Assembly: GCF_000253115.1 (NCBI RefSeq)
Contig: NC_014145.1
Span: forward strand, 3,625,930-3,689,929
DNA length: 64,000 nt
From: Thiomonas arsenitoxydans
Lineage (GTDB): Bacteria > Pseudomonadota > Gammaproteobacteria > Burkholderiales > Burkholderiaceae_C
Reading direction: 5' to 3'
Below the pieces are notes generated by a model that did not search any database, had not been told where the DNA came from, and was given only the letters and a program-made list of their open reading frames with translations. The position numbers and the translations under genes are program-made. Below, one piece after another: positions 36,652 through 46,156 of the stretch (positions within the stretch are counted from its first letter, which is position 1; each line of letters opens with the position of its first letter).

Positions 36652-38073
36652 ATGCGCTTCTACGACGAAATGACCCCCGCAGACGGCGGTGTGCGCCCCC
36701 ACTACGCCCAATACGCTCACTGGCTGGCGCAGCAGCCGCCCGACACCATCAGCGCCAAGCGCGAGGAGGCCGAGCTGATCTTTCGCCGCGTGGGCATCAC
36801 TTTCGCGGTGTATGGCGACGAGGCAGGCACCGAGCGGCTCATTCCGTTCGACCTGATTCCGCGCATCATTCCCGCGGCGGAATGGAAGCACCTCGAAGCC
36901 GGGCTGAAGCAGCGCGTCACCGCGCTCAACCGCTTCCTCCACGACGTCTATCACGACCAGGAAATCCTCAAGGCCGGCATCGTGCCGCAGGAGCAGGTGT
37001 TCGGCAACGCCCAGTTCCGCCCCGAGATGATGGGCATCGACCTGCCGCACCACGTCTATGCGCAGATCGCCGGCATCGACATCGTGCGCGCCGAAAACGC
37101 GCAGGGCGAGGGCGAATACTTCGTGCTCGAAGACAACCTGCGCGTGCCCTCCGGCGTGAGCTATATGCTCGAAAACCGCCGCATGATGATGCGGCTGTTC
37201 CCCGAACTGTTCGCCCGCCACAGCATCGCGCCTGTGGCGCATTACCCGGACATGCTGCTGGAGAAACTGCGCGCCGTCGCCCCGCCCAATGTGAGCGAGC
37301 CCACGGTGGTGGTGCTCACGCCGGGCATGTACAACTCGGCCTATTTTGAGCACGCCTTTGTCGCCCAGCAGATGGGGGTGGAACTGGTGGAAGGGCAAGA
37401 CCTGTTCGTCAAGGACGACTTCGTCTATATGCGCACCACCCAGGGGCCGCAGCGGGTGGACGTGATCTACCGCCGCATTGACGACGACTTTCTCGACCCA
37501 GAGGTGTTCCGCGCCGAATCTGCTATCGGCTGCGCCGGGCTGATGCGAGCCTACCGCGCGGGCAACGTCAACCTGGCCAACGCCATCGGCACCGGGGTGG
37601 CCGACGACAAGTCCATCTACCCCTATGTGCCGCGCATGATCGAGTTCTACCTGGGCGAAACCCCGCTGCTGCACAACGTGCCCACCCGCATGTGCCGCGA
37701 GCCCGACAGCCTGGCCTATGCGCTGGAGCACCTGCCCGATCTGGTGGTCAAAGAGGTGCACGGCGCCGGGGGCTATGGCATGCTGGTCGGCCCGGCCTCC
37801 ACCCAAGCCGAGATCGCCGCCTTCGCCGAAAAGATCAAGGCGCATCCCGAGCACTACATCGCCCAGCCCACGCTGGCGCTGTCCACCTGCCCCACCTACG
37901 TCGAGTCGGGCATTGCGCCGCGCCACCTCGATCTACGGCCCTTCGTGCTGTCGGGCAAGACGGTGTCCATCGTGCCCGGCGGACTCACCCGGGTGGCGCT
38001 GGGCGAAGGCTCGCTGGTCGTCAACTCCTCGCAGGGCGGCGGCACCAAAGACACCTGGGTGCTCGAAAAGTAG
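36652..38073 (+). CDS. Circularly permuted ATP-grasp type 2 protein (DUF404/DUF407)
   Basis: The 473-aa protein belongs to the circularly permuted ATP-grasp family, predicted carboxylate-amine ligases. It keeps the hallmark EDN-LRVPSG motif (EDN at residues 160-162), YMLENR, a Lys at 367 in VVKEVHGAGGYGM, and the C-terminal RHLDLRPFVLSG with an SSQGGGTKDTWVLE end. It is the first gene of a five-gene locus with alpha-E and transglutaminase partners. Comparative work has predicted that such sets make or attach a short peptide, but to my knowledge no product is known. ATG 36652 follows a 72-nt gap after comEC. Confidence 0.9.
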   Translation: MRFYDEMTPADGGVRPHYAQYAHWLAQQPPDTISAKREEAELIFRRVGITFAVYGDEAGTERLIPFDLIPRIIPAAEWKHLEAGLKQRVTALNRFLHDVYHDQEILKAGIVPQEQVFGNAQFRPEMMGIDLPHHVYAQIAGIDIVRAENAQGEGEYFVLEDNLRVPSGVSYMLENRRMMMRLFPELFARHSIAPVAHYPDMLLEKLRAVAPPNVSEPTVVVLTPGMYNSAYFEHAFVAQQMGVELVEGQDLFVKDDFVYMRTTQGPQRVDVIYRRIDDDFLDPEVFRAESAIGCAGLMRAYRAGNVNLANAIGTGVADDKSIYPYVPRMIEFYLGETPLLHNVPTRMCREPDSLAYALEHLPDLVVKEVHGAGGYGMLVGPASTQAEIAAFAEKIKAHPEHYIAQPTLALSTCPTYVESGIAPRHLDLRPFVLSGKTVSIVPGGLTRVALGEGSLVVNSSQGGGTKDTWVLEK

Positions 38074-38111
38074 CCCGCCCCTCGCAAACTCTCAGCCCCG
38101 AGAAACGCATC

Positions 38112-39068
38112 ATGCTCAGCCGAACTGCCGATCACCTGTTCTGGATGGCCCGTTACACCGAACGCGCCGAAAACACCGCCCGCATGCTCGACGTGCATGT
38201 GCAGTCGGCCCTGCTGCCGCAAGGCGCCGAGGCCATGCAACTGGGCTGGCGCGGCCTGCTGGGCATCTCCGAACTGACCGCCGCCTACACCGAACGCCAC
38301 GGCGAGATCGACGCCGACAAGGTGCTCGACTTCATGGTGTGCGACACCAGCAACCCCTCCTCCATCCAGAGCTGCCTGCGCGCCGCGCGCGAAAACTCCC
38401 GCGCGGTGCGCGGCGCCATCACCACCGAGGTCTGGGAAACGGTCAACCAGACCTGGCTGGAATCGCAGCGCATGCTGGCCAAGGGCCTGTGCCGACAAGA
38501 CCCGGCGCAGTACTTCGAGTGGGTGAAATACCGCTCGCACCTCTCGCGCGGCGTGACCTCGGGCACCATGCTGCAGGACGAGGCCTATCACTTCCTGCGC
38601 ATCGGCACCTTTCTGGAGCGCGCCGACAACACCGCCCGGCTGATCGACGTGAAGTTCCACGCGCGGCAATCCGACTTTTACGGCTCAGCCAACGGCAACG
38701 GCCGGGTGCAGGAGCACGACTTCTATCACTGGTCGGGGGTGCTGCGCTCGGTCTCGGGTTTCGAGGTCTATCGCAAGGTGTACCGCGACGTCATCACCCC
38801 CGAGCGCGTGGCGGGGCTGCTCATCCTGCGGCCTGACATGCCGCGGTCACTCGCCGCCTGCATGATGGCGGTGAACAATCATTTGCAGGCCGTGGCCAAC
38901 CCGCAATCGCGCGAAACCCTGCGCCGCGCCGGGCTGCTCAACGCGCAACTGCAGTTCGGTCGGCTCGACGACATCATGGCCACCGGGCTGCACGCCTATC
39001 TCACCCACTTCCTGGGGCGCATCAACGATCTGGGCGTCGGCATCAGCCAGGATTTTCTCGCCGCCTGA
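38112..39068 (+). CDS. Alpha-E domain protein (DUF403)
   Basis: The 318-aa, nearly all-helical protein opens with MLSRTADHLFWMARYTERAE, the typical alpha-E start. It has a conserved Glu-rich helix repeat (FLRIGTFLERADNTARLIDVK) later in the chain. The domain is of unknown chemistry but nearly always accompanies circularly permuted ATP-grasp genes, so it is thought to be a partner or substrate-handling subunit. It starts 38 nt after the ATP-grasp stop. The C terminus (GRINDLGVGISQDFLA) is family-like. Confidence 0.88.
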   Translation: MLSRTADHLFWMARYTERAENTARMLDVHVQSALLPQGAEAMQLGWRGLLGISELTAAYTERHGEIDADKVLDFMVCDTSNPSSIQSCLRAARENSRAVRGAITTEVWETVNQTWLESQRMLAKGLCRQDPAQYFEWVKYRSHLSRGVTSGTMLQDEAYHFLRIGTFLERADNTARLIDVKFHARQSDFYGSANGNGRVQEHDFYHWSGVLRSVSGFEVYRKVYRDVITPERVAGLLILRPDMPRSLAACMMAVNNHLQAVANPQSRETLRRAGLLNAQLQFGRLDDIMATGLHAYLTHFLGRINDLGVGISQDFLAA

Positions 39069-39132
39069 GGTTTCACCCCGCCGGTTCCTCACCGCCTCGA
39101 CTGCTTCTCTTCAACTTTTCCAAGGTGCCCGG

Positions 39133-42100
39133 ATGTCCATCCACGTCGCGCTCACGCACACCACCACCTACCGCTTCGACCGCCCGGTGGGCCTCTCGCC
39201 GCACGTGGTGCGCCTGCGTCCCGCGCCGCATTGCCGCACGCCCATCCTGTCGTACAGCCAGCGGGTGGAACCCGCCGGGCATTTCATCAACTGGCAGCAA
39301 GACCCGTTCTCCAACTACCTCGCCCGCCTGACCTTTCCCGGGAAAACCACGCTGCTGCAGATCACCATCGATCTGGTGGCCGAAATGTCGGTGCTCAACC
39401 CCTTCGACTTCTTTCTCGAACCCGAAGCCGAAAAATTCCCCTTCAGCTACGCCCCGGAACTAGAAGCCGAACTCGGCCCCTATCTGGCGGCTGCCCCGCT
39501 CACCCCGCGGGTCAAAGCCCTGATCGACAGCATCGACCTCACCCCGCGCCGCACGCAAGATTTCCTGGTCGATCTCAACCAGAAGTTGCAGCGCGACATC
39601 GGCTACACCGTCCGCCTCGAGCCCGGCGTGCAAACGCCCGAGCAGACGCTCGAACTCGCCTGCGGCTCCTGCCGCGATACCGGCTGGCTACTGGTGCAGG
39701 TGCTGCGCCACCTCGGTCTGGCGGCACGCTTCGTTTCCGGCTACCTCATTCAGCTCACCCCGGACGTGAAGGCGCTCGACGGCCCCACCGGAGCCGAGGC
39801 CGACTTCACCGATCTGCACGCCTGGTGCGAGGTGTATCTGCCCGGGGCCGGGTGGATCGGCCTCGACCCCACCTCCGGCCTGCTCGCAGGCGAAGGCCAC
39901 ATCCCCCTGGCCTGCACGCCGCAGCCCTCGGGCGCGGCCCCGGTTGAAGGCATGATCGACGAATGCGAGGTGGAGTTCAGCCATCACATGGCCGTGACCC
40001 GCATTTACGAATCGCCGCGCGTCACCAAGCCCTACACCGACGAACAGTGGCAGGCCGTGCTGACCCTGGGCGAAGTGGTCGATCAGCAACTCAAAAACGG
40101 CGACGTCCGCCTCACCCAAGGCGGCGAGCCCACCTTCGTCGCCACCACCGACCGCGACGCGCACGAATGGAACACCGACGCGCAAGGGCCGACCAAGCGC
40201 GGCTACGCCGGCGAACTCATCAGCAAACTCATCGCCCGCTACGGCCCCGGCGGATTTCTGCATTTCGGCCAGGGCAAGTGGTACCCCGGCGAGCAATTGC
40301 CGCGCTGGGCGCTGTCGGCCATCTGGCGGCGCGACGGCCAGCCCTGCTGGCACAACTCCGAGCTGTTCGCCGACGAACGTCTGGGCGGCAGCGCCACCGC
40401 GCTCGACGCGCACACCTTCATCCTCGCCCTGGTCGATACGCTGGGCGTCAATCCGGCGCATGTGCAGACCGGCTTTGAAGACACTTGGTACTACCTGTGG
40501 CGTGAGCGCCGCCTGCCGGTCAACGTCGATCCGTTCGATTCGCGGGTCGAAGACGAACTCGAGCGCGCCCGTCTGCGCAAAGTGTTCGATCAGGGGCTGA
40601 AAACCCCCACTGGCTACGCCCTGCCCATCCGCCGCGAACCGGGCTCACCCCAGCTCAGCGGGCCGCGCTGGGTCTCCGGCCCGTGGTTCTTCCGCGACGA
40701 ACGCATGTATCTATTCCCCGGCGACTCGGCCATGGGCTGGCGCCTGCCGCTGGACTCGCTGCCCTGGGCCACCGAGGGCGAGCGCGCCTCCGACTGGCCG
40801 CACGACCCCTTCGCCCCGCGCAACGGCCTGCCCGACTCCGCTGCGCTGCGGCTGCAATATGGCCCGATGCACCGCATTGGGGGCGGCTACGCCGAAGGCG
40901 GCACCGTCGGAGTGCAAAACCAGGGCGCTGACGCACCACGCCGGGGCGGCAGCGGAGGATCAGCCCCCCTGTCCAGCGGTGATGGCCAGCGGTTGCGGCC
41001 CGGCGATGGCCGCCACCCCGACCGCTTCGAGTCAGCCAGCTGGATTTTGCGCACCGCGCTGTGCGTGGAGGCGCGCGGCGGCATTCTGTATGTGTTCATG
41101 CCGCCGCTGGTTTCGGCGGAAGACTATCTTGAACTGCTCGCCGCCATAGAGACTACGGCGCAGCGCCTGCGGGTCAAGCTGGTGCTCGAAGGCTACCCGC
41201 CGCCGCGCGACCCGCGGCTCGACCTGCTGCAGGTCACGCCCGACCCCGGCGTCATCGAAGTCAACATCCACCCGGCGCACAACTGGGCGGAAATCGTCGA
41301 TCACACCGAATTCCTCTACCAGGCCGCGTTTGAAACCCGGCTGGGTGCGGAGAAGTTCATGCTCGACGGTCGCCATACCGGCACTGGCGGCGGCAACCAT
41401 GTGGTGCTCGGCGGCGCCACCCCGGCCGACAGCCCCTTCCTGCGACGCCCCGATCTGCTGGCCAGCCTGATCGCCTACTGGCACAACCATCCCAGCTTGA
41501 GCTATTTGTTCTCGGGCCTGTTCATCGGCCCCACCAGCCAGGCTCCGCGGGTGGACGAAGCGCGCGACGATCAGGTCTACGAACTCGAAATCGCCCTGGC
41601 CGAGCTGCGCGCCAGCCGCGCGCGCTACGGCGTCGACGCCCCAGCTTGGTTTGTCGATCGCACCCTGCGCAACCTCCTGATCGACGTCACCGGCAATACC
41701 CACCGCAGCGAGTTCTGCATTGACAAGCTCTACAGCCCGGACGGCGCCACCGGCCGCCTCGGCCTGCTCGAACTGCGCGCTTTCGAGATGCCGCCGCACG
41801 CCCGCATGAGCGTGGTGCAGCAACTGCTGCTGCGCGCGCTCATCGCCCGCTTCTGGCACGCGCCCTACACCGCCGCACTGCAGCGCTGGGGCACCGCGCT
41901 GCACGACCGCTTCCTGCTGCCCACCTTCATTGCGATGGACTTCGATGACGTGCTCACCGAACTGCGCGAGGCCGGGTTCGACTTCGACCCGCAGTGGTTC
42001 GCACCGCATCACACCTTCCGCTTCCCGCTGCTGGGCGATTACGCGGTGCGCGGCATGAAGCTGGAACTGCGCATGGCGCTCGAACCTTGGCACGTCATGG

Positions 42101-42564
42101 GCGAAGAAGGCGCGGCGGGCACCACGGTGCGCTATGTCGATTCCTCGCTGGAACGAGTAGAAGTGAAGATCAGCGGCCTGACCGACAGCCGCCATGTGCT
42201 CACGGTCAACGGCCAGCCCGTGCCGCTGCAACCCACCGGGCGCAGCGGCGAGTTTGTCTGTGGCGTGCGCTACCGCGCGTGGCATCCGCCCTCGGCGCTA
42301 CACCCCGGCATCGGCGTGCACGCGCCGCTGACCTTCGATCTGGTCGATACCTGGATGGAGCGCTCGCTTGGCGGCTGCCAGTACCACGTCGAGCACCCGG
42401 GCGGCAGCAATCCCACTGTCTTCCCAGTCAACTCCTACGAGGCCGAGAGCCGCCGTCTGTCGCGCTTTTTCCGCATGGGCCACACGCCGGGCCGCATGCG
42501 GGTGGCGCCGGTGCATCCCAGCCTGGAATTCCCCTTCACCCTGGATTTGCGAACGGGCGCGTGA
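39133..42564 (+). CDS. Transglutaminase-like/DUF2126 fusion protein
   Basis: The 1143-aa protein has an N-terminal bacterial transglutaminase N-domain (HTTTYRFDRPVGLSPHVVRL) and a papain-like core with an intact triad: Cys180 (ACGSCRDTG), His229 (DLHAWCEV) and Asp245 (GLDPTSG). The rest, from about residue 330, is DUF2126, beginning LTQGGEPTFVATTDRDAHEW. It carries FLHFGQGKWYPGEQLPRWAL and long ligase-like blocks, and I recall that DUF2126 has been suggested to be a glutamate-ligase-like fold. A Gly/Arg/Asp-rich insertion at about 590-635 breaks the conserved region. It follows alpha-E by 64 nt. Confidence 0.88.
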   Translation: MSIHVALTHTTTYRFDRPVGLSPHVVRLRPAPHCRTPILSYSQRVEPAGHFINWQQDPFSNYLARLTFPGKTTLLQITIDLVAEMSVLNPFDFFLEPEAEKFPFSYAPELEAELGPYLAAAPLTPRVKALIDSIDLTPRRTQDFLVDLNQKLQRDIGYTVRLEPGVQTPEQTLELACGSCRDTGWLLVQVLRHLGLAARFVSGYLIQLTPDVKALDGPTGAEADFTDLHAWCEVYLPGAGWIGLDPTSGLLAGEGHIPLACTPQPSGAAPVEGMIDECEVEFSHHMAVTRIYESPRVTKPYTDEQWQAVLTLGEVVDQQLKNGDVRLTQGGEPTFVATTDRDAHEWNTDAQGPTKRGYAGELISKLIARYGPGGFLHFGQGKWYPGEQLPRWALSAIWRRDGQPCWHNSELFADERLGGSATALDAHTFILALVDTLGVNPAHVQTGFEDTWYYLWRERRLPVNVDPFDSRVEDELERARLRKVFDQGLKTPTGYALPIRREPGSPQLSGPRWVSGPWFFRDERMYLFPGDSAMGWRLPLDSLPWATEGERASDWPHDPFAPRNGLPDSAALRLQYGPMHRIGGGYAEGGTVGVQNQGADAPRRGGSGGSAPLSSGDGQRLRPGDGRHPDRFESASWILRTALCVEARGGILYVFMPPLVSAEDYLELLAAIETTAQRLRVKLVLEGYPPPRDPRLDLLQVTPDPGVIEVNIHPAHNWAEIVDHTEFLYQAAFETRLGAEKFMLDGRHTGTGGGNHVVLGGATPADSPFLRRPDLLASLIAYWHNHPSLSYLFSGLFIGPTSQAPRVDEARDDQVYELEIALAELRASRARYGVDAPAWFVDRTLRNLLIDVTGNTHRSEFCIDKLYSPDGATGRLGLLELRAFEMPPHARMSVVQQLLLRALIARFWHAPYTAALQRWGTALHDRFLLPTFIAMDFDDVLTELREAGFDFDPQWFAPHHTFRFPLLGDYAVRGMKLELRMALEPWHVMGEEGAAGTTVRYVDSSLERVEVKISGLTDSRHVLTVNGQPVPLQPTGRSGEFVCGVRYRAWHPPSALHPGIGVHAPLTFDLVDTWMERSLGGCQYHVEHPGGSNPTVFPVNSYEAESRRLSRFFRMGHTPGRMRVAPVHPSLEFPFTLDLRTGA

Positions 42565-42613
42565 AATTTGACCGAAATCGGGGGATGCCCGCCGCTGTCT
42601 CGGCGTCCCCCGC

Positions 42614-45208
42614 ATGCCACAATGTCATATGGTCAGCCTGTTCCAATCTCAATCACAATCGCAAGGCTCGTTCGATCCGGGTGAAGACTGTGCCGCGCTC
42701 GCCCGCGACTTGGCTTCCCCCGTCATCCCCGGACACTGGGACGAATTGCGCGGCGGCGTCTCCGATGGCGGGGCGGGTGCGCCGCTGGCCCCGCTCTGGG
42801 ATCACTTTTTTCGCCTGCTCGGCTCTGGCGGCTTCGACAGCCTGAGCGCCCGGCAGCAGCAGTTGCTGCAGCAGATTCACGACGACGGCGTGACCTACAA
42901 CGTCCACGCCGACGCCGCGCAAGCCGTGCGCGCCTGGTCGGTCGATCTGTTCCCGCTGCTGGTCGACTCAGCCTCGTGGAAGCAGATTTCCACAGGTATC
43001 GCACAACGCGCCGCACTGCTCAACACCATCCTTGCCGACCTCTACACTGGCCCGCAGCGCACCCTCAAGGAAGGGCTGCTGCCACCGGCGCTGGTGCAGG
43101 GGCATCCCGGCTATTTGCGTGCCCTGCACGGCCACGCACCGCCGGGCAATATCTGGCTGCACATCGCCGCCTTCGATCTGGCGCGCGGGCCCGACGGCGT
43201 GTGGCGCGTGGTCAACCAGCGGGTGCAGGCGCCGTCGGGCCTGGGCTATCTGCTGGAAAACCGCATCCTCATCTCCCGCCTGTTCCCGGACGCGTTCAGC
43301 CACCTGAAAGTGCAGCGCCTGGCCGCCAGCTACCGGCTGCTGATGGATACGCTGCTGCGGCTCTCGCCCGGTGGCGTGGGCAGCCGCGTGGTATTGCTCA
43401 CACCCGGCCCGTATAGCGAAACCTATTTCGAGCAGGTCTATCTGGCGCGTTACCTGGGCATCACCCTGGCCGAAGGCAGCGACCTCACGGTGCGCGAAGA
43501 CCGGCTCTACCTCAAAACCCTGCGCGGCCTGGAGCCGGTGCACGTGGTGCTGCGCCGTCTCGATGACAGCTTCTGCGACCCGCTCGAACTGCGTCCCGAT
43601 TCCATGTTGGGCGTGGCTGGGCTGCTGCAGGCGGTGCGTGCGGGCAACGTGCTCGTGGCCAATGCGCTCGGCGCCGGTTTTCTGGAGTCGCCTGCGGTGC
43701 AGGGATTTCTGCCCAAGCTGTGCGAAACCCTGCTGGGCGAGCCGCTCAAGCTGCCCTCGCTGCCCACCTGGTGGTGCGGCGAGCCCGGTGTATGCGACGC
43801 GCCGATGGACGATCTGCGCGCCTGGGTGATCAAACCGGTGCACGCGGAATGCGGCTTCGAGCCCACGGTGATGGCCAGCCTCGATTACGGCCAACTGCCC
43901 GCGTGGCGCGAACGGGTGCAGTCCAGCCCGGCGCTGGTCACCCTGCAGCAATATCAACCCCTGCCGCATGTGCCGGTATGGAGCAATGAGCGGCTGGCCG
44001 CCCGCGCGGCCATGCTGCGGGTGTATGCCCTGTCAGACGGCCGTGGCGGCTGGCGCGTGCTGCCCGGCGGGCTGGTGCGCACCGCGCCGCGCGGGGGCAA
44101 CACCGTGTCGATGCAGCGCGGCGGCAGCAGCCAGGACGCCTGGATCATCACCGGCGACGCGGTGGACAGCTCCACCCTGCTGCCCGAGCCGATGCGCCCG
44201 CAAGATCTGATCAACCATCACCGCGTGGTCACCAGCCGGGCGGCCGAAAACCTCTACTGGCTCGGTCGCTACTGCGAGCGCGCCGAATTCAGCGCCCGGC
44301 TGGCGCGCATCACCCTGCGCGCGCTGTCAGGCGACGACGATCTGGGCCCGGCCGTCTGCGACATGCTCGACCAATGGTGTCGCAGCACCGGTCTGGTCGA
44401 AAAGGAAGCACCCGATCTTCGCGACAACCCGCAGGGCTTCGAGCACTGCGTGGTGCGCGGGCTCGTGCCGGGGCAGCACGCCGGCGGCATCGTGCAGAAC
44501 CTGCAGGCGCTGGGCCACGCGGCCACTCAAGTGCGCGAACGCTTGGGCGGCGACCACCGGCAATGGATCGCCTCGGCCACCGCGCTGGAGCTTTTGCCCA
44601 CGGCCTCGCGGCGGGAAGAATTGCAGTCGGCCCAGGCCTTGCGCGGGCTGGAGCAGCTCACCGAAGTCCTCAGCGCCATCACCGGCGCGCAAACCGACCG
44701 CATGACCCGCGACGACGGCTGGCGTCTGCTGAGCATCGGCCGCCACATCGAACGCCTCTTGCTGCTGGGGCAAGCGCTGGCCGTGGCCTTCCGCAGCGGC
44801 GCGGTGCACAGCGACAGCGGCTTCAACCTGCTGCTGGCGCTGTTCGACAGCACCATCACCTACCGCGCGCTATACCAGAAGCGGCTGGAAGTTCCGCCCC
44901 TGCTCGACCTGCTCATGCTCGACCGCGAAAACCCCCGCGCCCTGGGCTGGGTGGCGCAGACCCTGCGCGCCCGCATGGCCAGACTGCCCGGCGAGGCCGC
45001 CGACAAAGAAGCCCTGATCGCCCTCGCGCCCGACCCCGATGACTGGCACCTGCCCGAACTCTGCACCCACACGCAAGAATTGCATTACACATGGCTGGAT
45101 CTCGCCCTGACGCAGAGCATTGATCTCGCCTGGCGCCTGTCGGACGAGATCAGCCGCCGCTATTTCGCCCACGCCAGCCTGCCTGACCGCACGCTTGGCG
45201 GGTATTGA
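42614..45208 (+). CDS. Circularly permuted ATP-grasp / alpha-E fusion
   Basis: The 864-aa protein joins an ATP-grasp type 2 module (about residues 80-530) to an alpha-E module (from about 539, SRAAENLYWLGRYCERAE). The ATP-grasp part keeps the APSGLGYLLENR segment and Lys407 (VIKPVHAECGFEP), but the acidic EDN motif is replaced by NQR (201-203) and the Gly-rich loop differs. The module may be catalytically inactive or have different specificity. The start is uncertain: ATG 42614 or codon 6 (42629), neither with an SD. A Gln-rich N-terminal tail is present. Confidence 0.87.
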   Translation: MPQCHMVSLFQSQSQSQGSFDPGEDCAALARDLASPVIPGHWDELRGGVSDGGAGAPLAPLWDHFFRLLGSGGFDSLSARQQQLLQQIHDDGVTYNVHADAAQAVRAWSVDLFPLLVDSASWKQISTGIAQRAALLNTILADLYTGPQRTLKEGLLPPALVQGHPGYLRALHGHAPPGNIWLHIAAFDLARGPDGVWRVVNQRVQAPSGLGYLLENRILISRLFPDAFSHLKVQRLAASYRLLMDTLLRLSPGGVGSRVVLLTPGPYSETYFEQVYLARYLGITLAEGSDLTVREDRLYLKTLRGLEPVHVVLRRLDDSFCDPLELRPDSMLGVAGLLQAVRAGNVLVANALGAGFLESPAVQGFLPKLCETLLGEPLKLPSLPTWWCGEPGVCDAPMDDLRAWVIKPVHAECGFEPTVMASLDYGQLPAWRERVQSSPALVTLQQYQPLPHVPVWSNERLAARAAMLRVYALSDGRGGWRVLPGGLVRTAPRGGNTVSMQRGGSSQDAWIITGDAVDSSTLLPEPMRPQDLINHHRVVTSRAAENLYWLGRYCERAEFSARLARITLRALSGDDDLGPAVCDMLDQWCRSTGLVEKEAPDLRDNPQGFEHCVVRGLVPGQHAGGIVQNLQALGHAATQVRERLGGDHRQWIASATALELLPTASRREELQSAQALRGLEQLTEVLSAITGAQTDRMTRDDGWRLLSIGRHIERLLLLGQALAVAFRSGAVHSDSGFNLLLALFDSTITYRALYQKRLEVPPLLDLLMLDRENPRALGWVAQTLRARMARLPGEAADKEALIALAPDPDDWHLPELCTHTQELHYTWLDLALTQSIDLAWRLSDEISRRYFAHASLPDRTLGGY

Positions 45209-45219
45209 AAGCCGCACGC

Positions 45220-46134
45220 ATGACTCAAGACGCCTCTACCGCGCAGGCTGACGCCGTGCTCTACCACGTGGTGCACGAAACCGCCTACGCCTACGCCACA
45301 CCGGTCGAACTGGCCCACCATCTGGCGCATCTCTGTCCGCTCGATCACGCCGCGCAAGACCGCATCGACTACGTCTGCGACATTCACCCCGAGCCCGAAC
45401 ATCGTCACAGCGATGTCGATGTGTTTGGCAACCAGCGTGAGTTCTTCGCCTACTACAGCCCGCACGACACGCTGACCGTGCGTGCCGTCAGCCTGGTGCA
45501 AGTGCGCGCGCCCGAGGCGCCCGACTGGGACGCCAGTCCGCCGTGGGAGCAGGTGCGCGAACAACTGCTCTACCGCGTCGGCAAGCCCTACGTCGCCGAG
45601 GCCGAGTTCACTTTCGGCACGCATTTCGCCCCCCTATTTGCCGCTGCCGCCGCCTACGCCGCCCCCAGCTTTGCGCCCGAGCAACCGTTGCTCGGCGGCG
45701 CGCTCGGCCTGATGCAGCGCATTCACGCCGACTTCACCTACAACCCCGAGAGCACCGAAGTGCAGACCCGCGCCCCGCAGGCGCTCGAACTGCGCGCCGG
45801 CGTCTGCCAAGACTATGCGCACGTCATGATTTCCGCCCTGCGCAGCCTCGGGCTGGCCGCGCGCTACGTCAGCGGCTACCTGCGCTCGCATCCCAAGCCC
45901 GGCGAAGAACAACTCGTCGGCGCCGATGCCTCGCACGCCTGGGTGGCCGTGTGGTGCCCGGTCAACGGCTGGGTGGAGTTCGACCCCACCAACAACCGCC
46001 AGCCCGCCGCCGACTATGTCCGCATCGCCCTGGGCCGCGACTTCGCCGACGTCTCTCCCCTGCGTGGCGTCATCCGCGGCGGCGGCGATCACACCCTCGA
46101 GGTCGGGGTACGCGTCAGCCCGGTGGACGCATGA
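45220..46134 (+). CDS. Transglutaminase-like protein (second copy)
   Basis: The 304-aa protein has a bacterial transglutaminase N-domain (YHVVHETAYAYATPVELAHH) and a core with an intact triad Cys196 (GVCQDYAHVM), His239 (ASHAWVAVW) and Asp255 (VEFDPTNN). It corresponds to the stand-alone transglutaminase of this gene set; papain-like members may act as peptidase or cross-linker. The ATG at 45220 is chosen; a TTG at 45205 overlaps the previous stop by 4 nt and could be the real coupled start, adding 5 residues. Confidence 0.9.
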   Translation: MTQDASTAQADAVLYHVVHETAYAYATPVELAHHLAHLCPLDHAAQDRIDYVCDIHPEPEHRHSDVDVFGNQREFFAYYSPHDTLTVRAVSLVQVRAPEAPDWDASPPWEQVREQLLYRVGKPYVAEAEFTFGTHFAPLFAAAAAYAAPSFAPEQPLLGGALGLMQRIHADFTYNPESTEVQTRAPQALELRAGVCQDYAHVMISALRSLGLAARYVSGYLRSHPKPGEEQLVGADASHAWVAVWCPVNGWVEFDPTNNRQPAADYVRIALGRDFADVSPLRGVIRGGGDHTLEVGVRVSPVDA

Positions 46135-46156
46135 CAGCCGCCACGAACCTCATCAC

